Shown here: piece by piece, positions 51,811-60,436 of the stretch
Layout: each line of letters begins with the position of its first letter
Numbering within the stretch: position 1 is the stretch's first letter
IMG/VR virus record: IMGVR_UViG_3300048808_000008
Span: 1 to 64,000 of that record
Strand: one strand, 5' to 3'
Source: a virus
DNA: 64,000 nt
The notes under the pieces: model-generated
What the model saw: only the letters and a program-made list of their open reading frames with translations
Database searches by the model: none
Told to the model about the DNA's origin: nothing
Position numbers and translations under genes: made by a program

Positions 51811-51831
51811 TTATTCGAAGAGTTCGAATAA
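51811..51831 (+). promoter_or_regulatory. Perfect inverted repeat upstream of the PLD gene
   Basis: TTATTCGAA, GAG, TTCGAATAA: nine-base arms, three-base centre. AT-rich and symmetric like a repressor operator; it lies 20 bases before the ribosome site of the gene at 51854. Could be an RNA stem instead. Confidence 0.5.
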
Positions 51832-51853
51832 CTCACCAAAGGAGAATTCCAAC

Positions 51854-52531
51854 ATGTCTACAGTCATCGGGCCGGTTGTTGCAGCGGATCTGTTCCAGCA
51901 GCTTGACATCTTGAAGTCGCCCCCGCTCGGCCGCCCAACCAATATCAGGAGGTTCTTCGCTCCGTGGGAACCTGTGCACGAGGCCATCATGACGTGCCTG
52001 AACGCGGTCACAGGGTCGCTCTACGTGGAGATGTTTGGATTCGACGACCCTCTCGTGGAGGCCAAGATTATTGAGATCGCACAGAATCCGGATATCTACG
52101 AGATGGTGTGCCTGGACAAGACCCAGGAAGCCGGCAGAGGTGAGCACCCGCTTGCGCTTGCACTGCTCGGCCAACCGGCTACCGATACTGCAGTCGGTAC
52201 TTCGCCTTCAGGAGACATCGCTCACCGGAAAACTTTTATCATCAACGAGAGGTATGTCCTCTGCGGATCGACCAACCTCAGCAAGAAGGGCGAAGGGGAC
52301 GGGGAGGGTCACGGTCAGTTTAACGAGCTTACCATCATCGATGACGTAATTCTCGCCGCCGAGTCAATCGCGATGGTGAAGCGCACTCATGCCGTGATGT
52401 TAGCTCAAATGCTCAGGCACGCAGCGAGCGCCGGGGTGCCTCAGCCAATCGCGCCCGTCGTCACGCCGGACACTGTGACCGTGACGACCACGATGAACCT
52501 TCCTTCCAAGTCCGCAGACGCCCCTGGTTGA
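51854..52531 (+). CDS. Phospholipase D-superfamily protein
   Basis: 225 residues with one HKD-type motif: HRKTFIINERYVLCGSTNLS near 123-142 (His, Lys, and the GSxN turn). The preceding MFGFDDPLVEAKIIEIA and CLDKTQ fit the first half of a PLD fold. One-motif members are often nucleases of the Nuc/BfiI type acting as dimers. AAAGGAG precedes the ATG. The C-terminal 35 residues are Pro/Thr/Val-rich and disordered. Converges with the methyltransferase gene. Confidence 0.8.
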   Translation: MSTVIGPVVAADLFQQLDILKSPPLGRPTNIRRFFAPWEPVHEAIMTCLNAVTGSLYVEMFGFDDPLVEAKIIEIAQNPDIYEMVCLDKTQEAGRGEHPLALALLGQPATDTAVGTSPSGDIAHRKTFIINERYVLCGSTNLSKKGEGDGEGHGQFNELTIIDDVILAAESIAMVKRTHAVMLAQMLRHAASAGVPQPIAPVVTPDTVTVTTTMNLPSKSADAPG

Positions 52532-52532
52532 G

Positions 52533-52553
52533 CTGTTGCATATTTTGCAACAG
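52533..52553. terminator. Hairpin between convergent genes
   Basis: CTGTTGCA, TATTT, TGCAACAG: eight-base perfect stem just after the PLD stop and before the methyltransferase stop. No long T run on either side, so termination is possible rather than certain. Confidence 0.5.
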
Positions 52554-52562
52554 TTGAATTAG

Positions 52563-53945
52563 TTAGAGGCAGTCGCGGAGTCCTTCCATTATCCTCTGAC
52601 TTAGCAGACACGGTACGGCATTGCCAATAATCGCGGACGCCAACAGTCTCCGCTCCGGCAGTCTGTACCAATCCGGGAACGTTTGGAACCGCGCGAGGCA
52701 GCGGATATCGAGCATGACCACGCGGCCCTGACTGAGCCATGCCCGGACCGGCCGCTTCGTACTGCTCGCGCCTACCGTAAAACAGGGCTCGTCGGCGTCC
52801 GCCGTCGTCATATCTTCGCCTCTGTTGTTTGTCGTTCCGTTGGCAAGAAACGCCCTCGGCGGACTTCCCCCGCCGCGCACGGTCGTCGCGGGCGTGTCTC
52901 CGTCCGGCGTCTGCAATCCGTGATCCGTGCCCGACTGATCGTTGGCAAGAAACGCCCTTGTACGTCCCGGCGCATTCCCTGCGACCGAAAAAGCCGGTTC
53001 CTCTCCGTCTCGCTGATTGTCGCCCCAACTCTTTTCGTTGGAGTTAGGCGCGACAAGGAAGGCGCGGGGATAGGTCCCGCCGCCCATACTGTTGACAGTA
53101 TTCGCCGGCGATTCCTTTTCGAGCACACCCGTGCCGGACGGATTGGCGAGCTGCGTGTTGCCGGTCATGTGGAGAAAGGCGCGGGGTTGACTGGCTGCAC
53201 GCCGCCCACATTGAGCGCCTGTCAATGTAAATATGGGCTCGTCGGTCTGCCTCACAGTGGCGTCTCTTGCGGTTGAACACATATCGGCCACAAATGTCGT
53301 GCTGTACTCGGCGGGAAGTCTTTTAAGTTGCCAGTCAGCGAACTCGCTGTCCTTCAACCCCGGCAGTAAATCCTCTATCGCCGCATACCAGCCGATGTGC
53401 TTGACCGGCTGCGGCAACGGCGGTACAAGCCCGTCGCGAACCGCACGAATAATTAAGCGGCGGCGTGATTGTGGAACGCCCATGTCGGCCGAATTTACAT
53501 TGTTCGCCGTGTGAAAGTATCCGAGTTCGGACAGGCATCGCTCAATCAGCTTACACGCCTCGAACACCCGGTACTGCGTCACGTTCTCCATGACAAATAT
53601 CTTTGGCCGCACAATTCTGAGCCAATTGCAGACGCCCTGCGCGGCCCGTATGTCGATCTCGCGTTCCCCCCGGTTCGGATTGGCGATAGAAGCCGCTGTA
53701 CACACAGGGGAGGCCCAGAGCGCATCGACGCCGGCAAAGGGAGTAGGGTCAGCGCATTCGACACGATCGACGATCACGTGATCTCCGATGTTGTCTGCGT
53801 ATGCGCTGGCAATCGCATCCGGACCGCCGAGTTTCGGCAATACGTTCCACTCCACCGCGCCGACCGGTTGGAATCCGGCCGCAATTGCGCCGAGGTCGGC
53901 CCCGCCGCCGCCCGCAAAGAGGGATACCCAGGTTGGTTTGTTCAA
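52563..53945 (-). CDS. DNA (cytosine-5) methyltransferase with a repeat-built recognition region
   Basis: 460 residues. Motif I FAGGGGADLG (10-19), motif IV SPVC (catalytic Cys about 82), motif VI MENV (119-122), motif VIII QSRRR (159-163) and C-terminal motif X IGNAVP are in order, so it should be active; SPVC instead of PPC is an uncommon form. The region from about 255 to 410 consists of four related units, each ending near RAFL or RAWL with a D/G-rich turn and PAxTV or PAFSV. Likely protects phage DNA from host restriction. No matching endonuclease gene is adjacent. Confidence 0.9.
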   Translation of the reverse strand: MNKPTWVSLFAGGGGADLGAIAAGFQPVGAVEWNVLPKLGGPDAIASAYADNIGDHVIVDRVECADPTPFAGVDALWASPVCTAASIANPNRGEREIDIRAAQGVCNWLRIVRPKIFVMENVTQYRVFEACKLIERCLSELGYFHTANNVNSADMGVPQSRRRLIIRAVRDGLVPPLPQPVKHIGWYAAIEDLLPGLKDSEFADWQLKRLPAEYSTTFVADMCSTARDATVRQTDEPIFTLTGAQCGRRAASQPRAFLHMTGNTQLANPSGTGVLEKESPANTVNSMGGGTYPRAFLVAPNSNEKSWGDNQRDGEEPAFSVAGNAPGRTRAFLANDQSGTDHGLQTPDGDTPATTVRGGGSPPRAFLANGTTNNRGEDMTTADADEPCFTVGASSTKRPVRAWLSQGRVVMLDIRCLARFQTFPDWYRLPERRLLASAIIGNAVPCLLSQRIMEGLRDCL

Positions 53946-54136
53946 GTTTTCGCCTCTCCCTCAAGTCCTTCCGCCGCCTTCCTCTTCAGCTTCTTTATCC
54001 CACCGCTCGCCACGATCCGGTCATGCACGGTCGGCGGCCAGCATCCGCGCTCAACCTGATACGGCGCGGTCCTGCCTTCCGGGCGATCCGTCAGCTCGGA
54101 GGACATGCGGCGCGAGTGTTCACTGGAGGTAATCAT
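53942..54136 (-). CDS. Small basic protein upstream of the C5 methyltransferase
   Basis: 64 residues from ATG 54136, with GAAGGAG eight bases before. Its stop overlaps the methyltransferase start (ATGA). Polar and basic, with YQVERGCWPPTVHDRIVASGG. A 15-codon frame (54133-54180) overlaps its start and may couple translation from the gene upstream. Function unknown. Confidence 0.55.
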   Translation of the reverse strand: MITSSEHSRRMSSELTDRPEGRTAPYQVERGCWPPTVHDRIVASGGIKKLKRKAAEGLEGEAKT

Positions 54137-54199
54137 AGTCCGCACTCCTTCTCTGCGAACCGTTGGGCTGTCATGCTCATAGCCGTCTCAATGCCTCCG

Positions 54200-55150
54200 T
54201 TATCTCGCCTCCATGAGGTCAAGCAGGTTCGGCGTATCGGATTCAGCCTCGGCCTCAAGCAGCAGCGCACTGGACCACTCAAAGTAGCTCTCTTTAAGTT
54301 CGATCCCGATGTATTTGCGTTTCATTTTGAGTGCCATATATCCGGTCGATCCGATCCCACTGAACGGGTCTAGTACCACGTCGCCAGGATTAGAGCGAAG
54401 CTCTATACATCGCTCAATCACGTCAAGCTGGAGCGGGCAAATGTGCCTTTCGTCCTCGCCGTCACGAGCCATTCTGTGATTGAGAACGTGCGTCTGCCGA
54501 ATATCATCCCAAACCGGAGAAGCCCATTTCTGCCACTTTTCAAGCGGGAAGTCCTCGCGCGTGTGGAAAACGGGATCGGGGAACGAGAGAAGATCGTTAT
54601 CCCCGCTGCCGACAGGCCACTTGCGGAATGAGAGCAGATAATCTGCCATTCCGGCACGCGAACAGCAGGAATCGGCCCTCAGGTTCTTATAAAGAAGCCC
54701 GTGATTTTTCGTCCTCTGCATCTCAATCACAGGGTCTTTCCAGATGGTCAGTCTCGAATGGTATGCCCATCCGCAGCCAACAAAATTGCGGATTATATCG
54801 CCGGGGAAGTCGTATAGTCCGGCCGATCCGTCACGGCCCTTATAGGTCGGCAGGTCCTTGCAGTGAATATCGACCAATCGACCCGGAATAGTCACTCGCA
54901 GGAGCTCTTTGATCGCAAACCGGAAGTGATCGAAGAACTCGGCATGATCCTTGCAGTTCCCCATATCGTTTTGGGAATCGCTGTAGATGTAGAGATTAGC
55001 GAATGGGAGGCTCGTCACGGTTAGGCCGACCGATTCGTCGGGCAATCCGCGCATGACCTCTATGCAGTCGCCAAGGTACAGAACGTGGTTTTTGCCGACC
55101 GACTGATCGTTAACAAGACCTTCTGGAATAACTTCTATGTGTTGAGCCAA
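54200..55150 (-). CDS. DNA N4-cytosine/N6-adenine methyltransferase
   Basis: 316 residues in the permuted order, catalytic motif first: TSLPFANLY near 46-54 (variant of TSPPY/DPPY), SAM-binding DPFSGIGSTGYMALKMKRKYIGIEL near 262-286. The FANLYIYSDS...DMGNC block is typical of phage and plasmid orphan methyltransferases. SLPF in place of SPPF/SPPY is unusual, as the second Pro is kept but the first is Leu. Start overlaps the end of the helicase gene by 16 bases. Confidence 0.85.
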   Translation of the reverse strand: MAQHIEVIPEGLVNDQSVGKNHVLYLGDCIEVMRGLPDESVGLTVTSLPFANLYIYSDSQNDMGNCKDHAEFFDHFRFAIKELLRVTIPGRLVDIHCKDLPTYKGRDGSAGLYDFPGDIIRNFVGCGWAYHSRLTIWKDPVIEMQRTKNHGLLYKNLRADSCCSRAGMADYLLSFRKWPVGSGDNDLLSFPDPVFHTREDFPLEKWQKWASPVWDDIRQTHVLNHRMARDGEDERHICPLQLDVIERCIELRSNPGDVVLDPFSGIGSTGYMALKMKRKYIGIELKESYFEWSSALLLEAEAESDTPNLLDLMEAR

Positions 55151-56529
55151 TTAGGAACCTCCATCTTTCGTGTGGGCGCGTAGGCTACGAGCCGCTTGCT
55201 CGAAATATCGGATAACTGCGTTTCGCGCATGGCCTGGATCATAGCCGCCTTCATGCGCGTATGATCTCGCTCCTTGCGCCTCACTGCGTCAAGTATGGCC
55301 GTCTCGGTATCGGCCATCACTATATGGGCGAAAACCGGCCTGGTTTGGCCGTACCTATAATTCCGCCGAACGGCCTGGTAAAGCTGCTCAAAGCTGTAAG
55401 ACAGCCCGACAAAAGCAGAATTGGCCGAGTGCTGCCAATTCATTCCGAATCCCGTAATCGTCCCCTTGGTTATGAGTAAGCGTGATTGGCCGGAAGAGAA
55501 AGCCATGAGCTTCGACTCCTTGGCTTCTACGCTCTCGTTCCCGCGAATCTCAATCGCTTCGGGAATGGCGGCCTTAAGCGCGTCGGCCTCGTAATTCGTG
55601 TTGCACCATATCGGCCATGCCTCATTAGGCCCCGACGACGCTACGATCTCGGCGACCTTCGCCGCGCGTTGCTCGCATGTGATTCGCATTTCCCTATGCA
55701 GAGTGGTCGCCGACAGGCTCACGGAGCGGAAGAGTTGATCTTCGGCAGCGCCGACTGTGTGATCGGTAGAAACGATGTGACGAACGTATTCTAGTGGCGG
55801 CAAGATAAACCCATCATCCGAATAACCAATATCGGACGGCTTATCTAGGGCAATTGCCCAAGAGGATACCCAGCGCCAAAAATCATTTTCGCCATGCCGC
55901 TTCAGCCGGTACGCCCCGGCCTCCATCGTGTCGTTTATGAACCAACGCATAATCATTTCATTGGCAGGCATGATGCCGAGAAACGCGGCCTGGTTGCCCA
56001 GTTCGAGGAAGTCGTTTGGGCTTGGCACCGCAGTGCAGGCGAGCCTGAACGGTGTCCGCGCGAATGCTGAAATTATCCGTTGCTTCGTTTTGCCCATGAA
56101 GTTCTTTAGTATCGCGCTCTCATCCAATACGACCGCGACGAATCGTTCGGGGTCGAAATGCTCAAGCATCTCATAGTTGGCGATATTGACACCGGGTCGC
56201 ACGTCCTTCTGAGAACGGCAGACAGTCACCGGAATCCCAAACTTCTCACCCTCGCGTTTGGTTTGCGCGGCCACGGCAAGCGGTGCAAGATTCAGCACGT
56301 CTTTATTCGTGCGCTCGTAAACAGCCTGGGACCAAGCCAATTCCATCAGCGTCTTGCCGGTTCCGCATTCGGAGAAAATCGCCGCTCGCCCGAGCCGGCA
56401 CGCCCATGAAACGATATGCGCCTGAAATGGAAATAGGTTCGGATTCAAGCTGTCCGGGGCAATCTCGAATCCCTGTTCCGGCGCGTGCTTACGCTTCCCC
56501 GCCAAAAACCGCTCGTACTCATCGTTCAC
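55135..56529 (-). CDS. SNF2/DEAD-like phage helicase
   Basis: 464 residues with a GTG start that overlaps the upstream TGA and has GGAG seven bases before. Superfamily 2 motifs: Q/phosphate loop SECGTGKTLME (I), VVLDESAILKN (II), TAVPSPN (III), LLITKGTITGFGMNW (V) and QAVRRNYRYGQTRPV (VI). It is a translocase or helicase, probably in replication, recombination or modification together with the methyltransferases beside it. Confidence 0.88.
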   Translation of the reverse strand: MNDEYERFLAGKRKHAPEQGFEIAPDSLNPNLFPFQAHIVSWACRLGRAAIFSECGTGKTLMELAWSQAVYERTNKDVLNLAPLAVAAQTKREGEKFGIPVTVCRSQKDVRPGVNIANYEMLEHFDPERFVAVVLDESAILKNFMGKTKQRIISAFARTPFRLACTAVPSPNDFLELGNQAAFLGIMPANEMIMRWFINDTMEAGAYRLKRHGENDFWRWVSSWAIALDKPSDIGYSDDGFILPPLEYVRHIVSTDHTVGAAEDQLFRSVSLSATTLHREMRITCEQRAAKVAEIVASSGPNEAWPIWCNTNYEADALKAAIPEAIEIRGNESVEAKESKLMAFSSGQSRLLITKGTITGFGMNWQHSANSAFVGLSYSFEQLYQAVRRNYRYGQTRPVFAHIVMADTETAILDAVRRKERDHTRMKAAMIQAMRETQLSDISSKRLVAYAPTRKMEVPNWLNT

Positions 56530-56870
56530 GTCATATCTCCATTCTCGTAAACTCTCACCATAGCCGCGCTTTGGTAGACCTGAATACCACGATCTTTGCA
56601 CAGCGCGACCTCGGCTTTCGATCCGGCCGAATGTTCCCATCCCGCGAGCGTCACGGCGAAGTCACAACGTTTCAACATCTCCACGTCGCCTTCTAGGAAC
56701 ACTTCATCGGGCACAATTCCTCCGAGTAGTGCGGTATTCTTGTGCGGGCAAAGAACTGCAATTCCATTGCGCCACAATTCTATTGCGACCGCCTCCGCTG
56801 CCCTGATATTCTCAACCACGCCATGCTCGGAAGTCGCGCGGTAAGGACCGATAATATAAGCCAGTCTCAT
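56526..56870 (-). CDS. DUF4406/nucleoside deoxyribosyltransferase-like protein
   Basis: 114 residues. AYIIGPYRATSEHGVVENIRAAEAVAIELWRNG, CPHKNTALLGG and a terminal GWEHSAGSKAEVALCKDRGIQVY follow DUF4406, related to nucleoside 2-deoxyribosyltransferases. May act on nucleotides; the usual catalytic Glu is not certain. Confidence 0.85.
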   Translation of the reverse strand: MRLAYIIGPYRATSEHGVVENIRAAEAVAIELWRNGIAVLCPHKNTALLGGIVPDEVFLEGDVEMLKRCDFAVTLAGWEHSAGSKAEVALCKDRGIQVYQSAAMVRVYENGDMT

Positions 56871-56874
56871 TCGC

Positions 56875-57483
56875 TCATTTAACCCTTTCGAACCGGTACG
56901 CCCACACCCAAGGATTAAGCGCCCACGACTCGGGACCGTTGATCGACTTCCAGAGATCGGAAAATGTCTGTATGTAGCTCGGCTCCTCTGGCCAGGTCAC
57001 CATAGGATGGCCAGCTTCAACACCCTCCGCCTTCGCGGCCGCCTCCGAAATCTCGTTCACGCGCTGGACCGTGACCGCAGTAACCCGAAACCACATCCGC
57101 GCCAGCTTCTCTGGCAGATTGATGGGTGAGCGCGTGCGACCGTATCCAGGCGGCTTAGGGCCGTCAGTGAGGAAGTGCGGTTCGTGTTTACCGATCAATT
57201 TCTCCGGCGATAAATGGTCGAATACCGCGCGGACGCACCAGGTCTCCTTAACGTAAAACACCGTGCCGACCGGCATACGCGGATAGAGCACGGTTCCGCC
57301 TTGCGGTTCAGTGCGCTGAAAATGCGCGGCTGCCCCTCGACCCTCGACCGAAACCACCCCGATGAACTGCCAGTTATCCGGTTCCGCATTCAGCAGTTCA
57401 AGGCCGACCAACCGCCGCGTCATCGTCTTGCGGCCGTCCCGCAGCGCCCGAACCAGCTCTGGCCTGAATAATAAACCGATCAT
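56875..57483 (-). CDS. ASCH-like phage protein
   Basis: 202 residues. LLFRPELVRALRDGRKTMTRRLV at the start, GTVFYVKETW, SPINLPEKLARMWFRVTAVTVQRVNEISEAAAKAEGVEAG and LWKSING...NPWVWAYRFERV give the complete layout of a phage family with an ASCH-type fold. Such domains bind RNA or modified nucleotides; role not known. GGAGG before the start, which overlaps its upstream neighbour (ATGA). Confidence 0.8.
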   Translation of the reverse strand: MIGLLFRPELVRALRDGRKTMTRRLVGLELLNAEPDNWQFIGVVSVEGRGAAAHFQRTEPQGGTVLYPRMPVGTVFYVKETWCVRAVFDHLSPEKLIGKHEPHFLTDGPKPPGYGRTRSPINLPEKLARMWFRVTAVTVQRVNEISEAAAKAEGVEAGHPMVTWPEEPSYIQTFSDLWKSINGPESWALNPWVWAYRFERVK

Positions 57484-57911
57484 TCCGTGCCTCCGTTAAT
57501 TTCTGGCATCTTTGAGCGCCAGTCGCCGACTTCGCGAATCAAGTGCTCGAACGGCTTGAAATACCGCCAGCCCTGAAAACCTGCCATCGGAATAGGATCA
57601 ATCCAAGTCCATGTCGTTGCATCCATGTAAAGCAGGATCGAATCGCCTCCAACGAGATAGCTTCGGCCAGTCGTTGCGCACTGCATCCATTGCGACCACG
57701 GGCCGATGGTCGGTCGCAGAATTTCGACCACAACGCAGTAACCGCGTACATATCCCGCTTCCGTGTACCAAACCTTATCGCCGACCGCGTGAGCCGAGCC
57801 GGGTCTTTTAATCACGCGGAAGTAGTATCCTCCGCCATCTCGTTTACATTCCTCGGCCTCTTTTGCAGCCTCGGCGATACGACTTTTTGGAGTTGTGATT
57901 ATTATGTCCAT
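57480..57911 (-). CDS. Conserved hypothetical phage protein
   Basis: 143 residues from ATG 57911, preceded by AGGA. Trp/Tyr-rich C-terminal half (YMDATTWTWIDPIPMAGFQG) is of a type seen in phage early regions. No function recognised. Confidence 0.7.
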   Translation of the reverse strand: MDIIITTPKSRIAEAAKEAEECKRDGGGYYFRVIKRPGSAHAVGDKVWYTEAGYVRGYCVVVEILRPTIGPWSQWMQCATTGRSYLVGGDSILLYMDATTWTWIDPIPMAGFQGWRYFKPFEHLIREVGDWRSKMPEINGGTE

Positions 57912-57964
57912 CGTTGTCCTAAATCTTCGGCCGGACCGCCTTTCAACAATCCGGCCTGTGGAGT

Positions 57965-58720
57965 TTACGCGAGAATCGGCGTGCCTGCAGGCAGTTCCGC
58001 TGCGAGCCACGCGCCGATTGCCTTGATAGTCGGCGGTCGCCACGCCCCGCCATCTGCTTCCAAGAGTGTCGTTTTGGCCGTAAGCTCACCGCTAGAGCTA
58101 TCCTGCTTCATTCGCAGGATAAACGGCGACACCGGCTGTGCGATCTCCGGGAACGTCCGGAACGGCGCAAGAAGCGTAGGATTCTTGAATGCCTGTGCTA
58201 CCGACGCGCGAGTAAGTCCGCGCTGTGTTTGCACCGACTGGGAGATCCCGTCATCCTCAATGTCCGCCATGAGCTTCGATGAGAACTGCGCCGCGTAGGT
58301 TTGAACAGCCGTTCGCGCATCACTTTCCACGAAGCAGGTTTGCAGGATAATCAGGAACTGCTCGGCGTCCAGATACTGCCCGAGCGGGATCGTTGGCAGG
58401 ACGGGATTCGCCTGAACGAATATCAGTTGCTGCCTCTGCTCGCCAAAGACCGGCACGAGCACCTTGACCGATGTCGGGCTTTCTACTGCCACAACGAGCC
58501 CTTCGATTCCTGCAAGCTCGCCGCTCACGTAATCGGCCACACCCTGAAGCGTGCCGATCTTAAGCACTGTCGGCAATACCGTGCTCGGGTCAGGGTAGAC
58601 CGTTATCACGTCGTTACTGTCGATAAGCACCTTGCTTCGGTACACATCGAATACCTGCGGCTTGTGACGCTCCGCTATCTCGTCGATAGCTTCCACGAAA
58701 GTTCCGTCTATGTCCGCCAA
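57965..58720 (-). CDS. Conserved phage protein of the recombination module
   Basis: 251 residues with a TTG start after AGGAGG. The sequence order LKIGTLQGVADYVSGE, VVAVESPTSVKVLVPVFGEQRQ, LGQYLDAEQFLIILQTCFV, DDGISQSVQTQRGL, FRTFPEIAQPVSPFILRM and LLEADGGAWR marks an uncharacterised phage family commonly found near recombinase genes. No catalytic motif is known to me. Possibly a recombination cofactor. Confidence 0.78.
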   Translation of the reverse strand: MADIDGTFVEAIDEIAERHKPQVFDVYRSKVLIDSNDVITVYPDPSTVLPTVLKIGTLQGVADYVSGELAGIEGLVVAVESPTSVKVLVPVFGEQRQQLIFVQANPVLPTIPLGQYLDAEQFLIILQTCFVESDARTAVQTYAAQFSSKLMADIEDDGISQSVQTQRGLTRASVAQAFKNPTLLAPFRTFPEIAQPVSPFILRMKQDSSSGELTAKTTLLEADGGAWRPPTIKAIGAWLAAELPAGTPILA

Positions 58721-58753
58721 ATTTAGCCTCCTTTTCGGCCGTTCGCGCGTAAC

Positions 58754-59119
58754 TTACCTGCTATGCCGAAGCGCCTTCGCCGGAACCTCGTCACGAATCC
58801 CCGGCAAGCTCATTTGCTTGGGATCGAATTCCGAAATGCGAACCTCGTCAGTTTCGCCCTCGATCTTTTCGGCGAACACCGTCCTTTTGAACGGTGGCCT
58901 TGGCGCGAGGGAGATAGTCGATCCGACCTCATACTGAAGTTCTGTCCGGTCTTGCTCCGGAGTGATCTTAACCTTCAGCGTGATCGTGCTCGCCTTGAGT
59001 GCCGTGCTTGCGTCCTGCGCGTGCTGTACGGCCTTCTCGATCCCATCGTGCAGCAATTCCAGCGCCGCATTACCGGCGGCTGTCTGGAATATCCCGATCT
59101 TATCAATCTGATTGTCCAT
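58754..59119 (-). CDS. Conserved hypothetical phage protein
   Basis: 121 residues from ATG 59119, which has GGAGG eight bases before. A helical first half then strands (TITLKVKITPEQDRTELQYEVG, LAPRPPFKRTVF) and an end QMSLPGIR. Usually accompanies the preceding family. Function unknown. Confidence 0.72.
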   Translation of the reverse strand: MDNQIDKIGIFQTAAGNAALELLHDGIEKAVQHAQDASTALKASTITLKVKITPEQDRTELQYEVGSTISLAPRPPFKRTVFAEKIEGETDEVRISEFDPKQMSLPGIRDEVPAKALRHSR

Positions 59120-59345
59120 GTATATCACCTCCTTCCTCTTCCGCGTTTGCTTCCGGACTGGTCAACGTCACCGTTATCCCGTCGTCGCCGAATGTCAATG
59201 TAACACGATCCCGGTACGCCAAGATCTCGGCGTCGATTGCGGCTATCTCGTTATCAGTGATCGGGCCGTTGCATCGTTTTCTATGTCGCGCATAGTACGA
59301 GTGCCGGCGGCACAGTTCCGCCAGTCTGTCTGTGGTGTCAGCCAT
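59103..59345 (-). CDS. Small hypothetical protein
   Basis: 80 residues from ATG 59345, preceded by GGGAGG. Helical first part with RHSYYARHRKRCNGP then acidic EANAEEEGG tail. Overlaps the next gene by 17 bases. Confidence 0.65.
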   Translation of the reverse strand: MADTTDRLAELCRRHSYYARHRKRCNGPITDNEIAAIDAEILAYRDRVTLTFGDDGITVTLTSPEANAEEEGGDIHGQSD

Positions 59346-59364
59346 CTTATTTGACCTCCCGGCT

Positions 59365-60337
59365 CTACGCAACTACAGGCCACTCCTTCACCGTCCAAAC
59401 CTCGTCAGGGATTCGCCCTTGCTGCCCCGGCTTAGGTCCGCTGTCCTGTTTAACGAAACAGGCGACACCGGCGGCTTTGCAATCGGCCACAGTCTGGCGC
59501 GCCCACTCGGGGCCGAACGGGCGATGACCCGGACCATATTCGCCACCCACAATGATCCAGTCGAGTCCGCACTTTATCTGCACGGTCCCCAGATGGTCGC
59601 AACCACAGCAACCGTCTCCGCCGCACCCGTAGGGGCACGGCGCATAAATCCAGCGCAGTAAATCATGGCCATTGGGCGCCATTTCCAGTAAGCGGAAATC
59701 GATGTACGAAAGCGCAGGTTCGTAACTGACGAACCGCACCGCCGCCGGAATCTGGAGTAACTTCGGAATGCGCAGGTCGGCCGTCGCCTGGTCCTCAACC
59801 GATGTGCCGAGCCACACGTTTGTGGGCGGCTCGCCGTCGAAAAAGTGGGAGAGCCAGGGCGATGCCGGCCGCTTCGTAAGCAGAAGCCAATCCAGGTTCG
59901 GGGTCCGGCGAATGAGATCGAATAGTTCCAATCGCCACGGCACAAGTTCCGGCCGGTCCTCGAACACGTCGGCCATCGAAGCGCAGAAGACGCGAGGCCG
60001 CCGCAGTGACACTTTTCCGAGGCAATTATGAACCGGGCACATAGTACCATTGCCGACCCAATGGCGAGCGGCCTGCGTATAAAGCCTTGATAGCAACTTC
60101 CAGTTAAACCAAGCATCGCATGTATCGCAATGGAATATCTCCAGGTTCCACTTCAGCGGCAGACGCCAGTTCGCCGCACTCGTGCGTTGTCTCGGTTTCG
60201 ACCCCCAAACGTCGCGGCCCCAGCGCTTCGAAAGCGCCTCGGCGTAGCAAAATTGGCAACCCTTTGATATTTTCGCGCAGCCCATCCAGGGGTTGAAACG
60301 TATGGTGAGTCCAGCCGATATTAGATTGCTCGCCCAA
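59365..60337 (-). CDS. DUF5131 (Gp37/Gp68-like) protein, frameshifted
   Basis: About 323 residues if one extra base is ignored. The main part begins at MGCAKISKGCQFCYAEA with the three-Cys motif and continues with VFCASMADVFE, WLLLTKRP, WLGTSVE, RFVSYEPAL and WIIVGGEYG, all family signatures. The missing start (LGEQSNIGWTHHTF) lies in another frame; deleting one T of the TTT at 60296-60298 gives the expected WTHHTFNPWMGC. Start is TTG 60337 or GTG 60343. The family may be radical-SAM-like. True frameshift, programmed slip or sequencing error cannot be told apart here. Confidence 0.8.
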
Positions 60338-60339
60338 AT

Positions 60340-60432
60340 TCACACCTCACTTTCCGTGCTGGAAACGCCAGTAACGTCCGGAGCGAACTGGCCGATCCGA
60401 TTCCTCTCGCGGCGCACTACAGGATGCCTCAC
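60340..60432 (-). CDS. Possible tiny coding frame before the DUF5131 gene
   Basis: 30 codons from GTG 60432, five bases after the RusA stop, ending with a TGA that overlaps the GTG start option of the DUF5131 gene. No proper ribosome site. May only maintain coupling. Confidence 0.25.
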   Translation of the reverse strand: MRHPVVRRERNRIGQFAPDVTGVSSTESEV

Positions 60433-60436
60433 TCCC

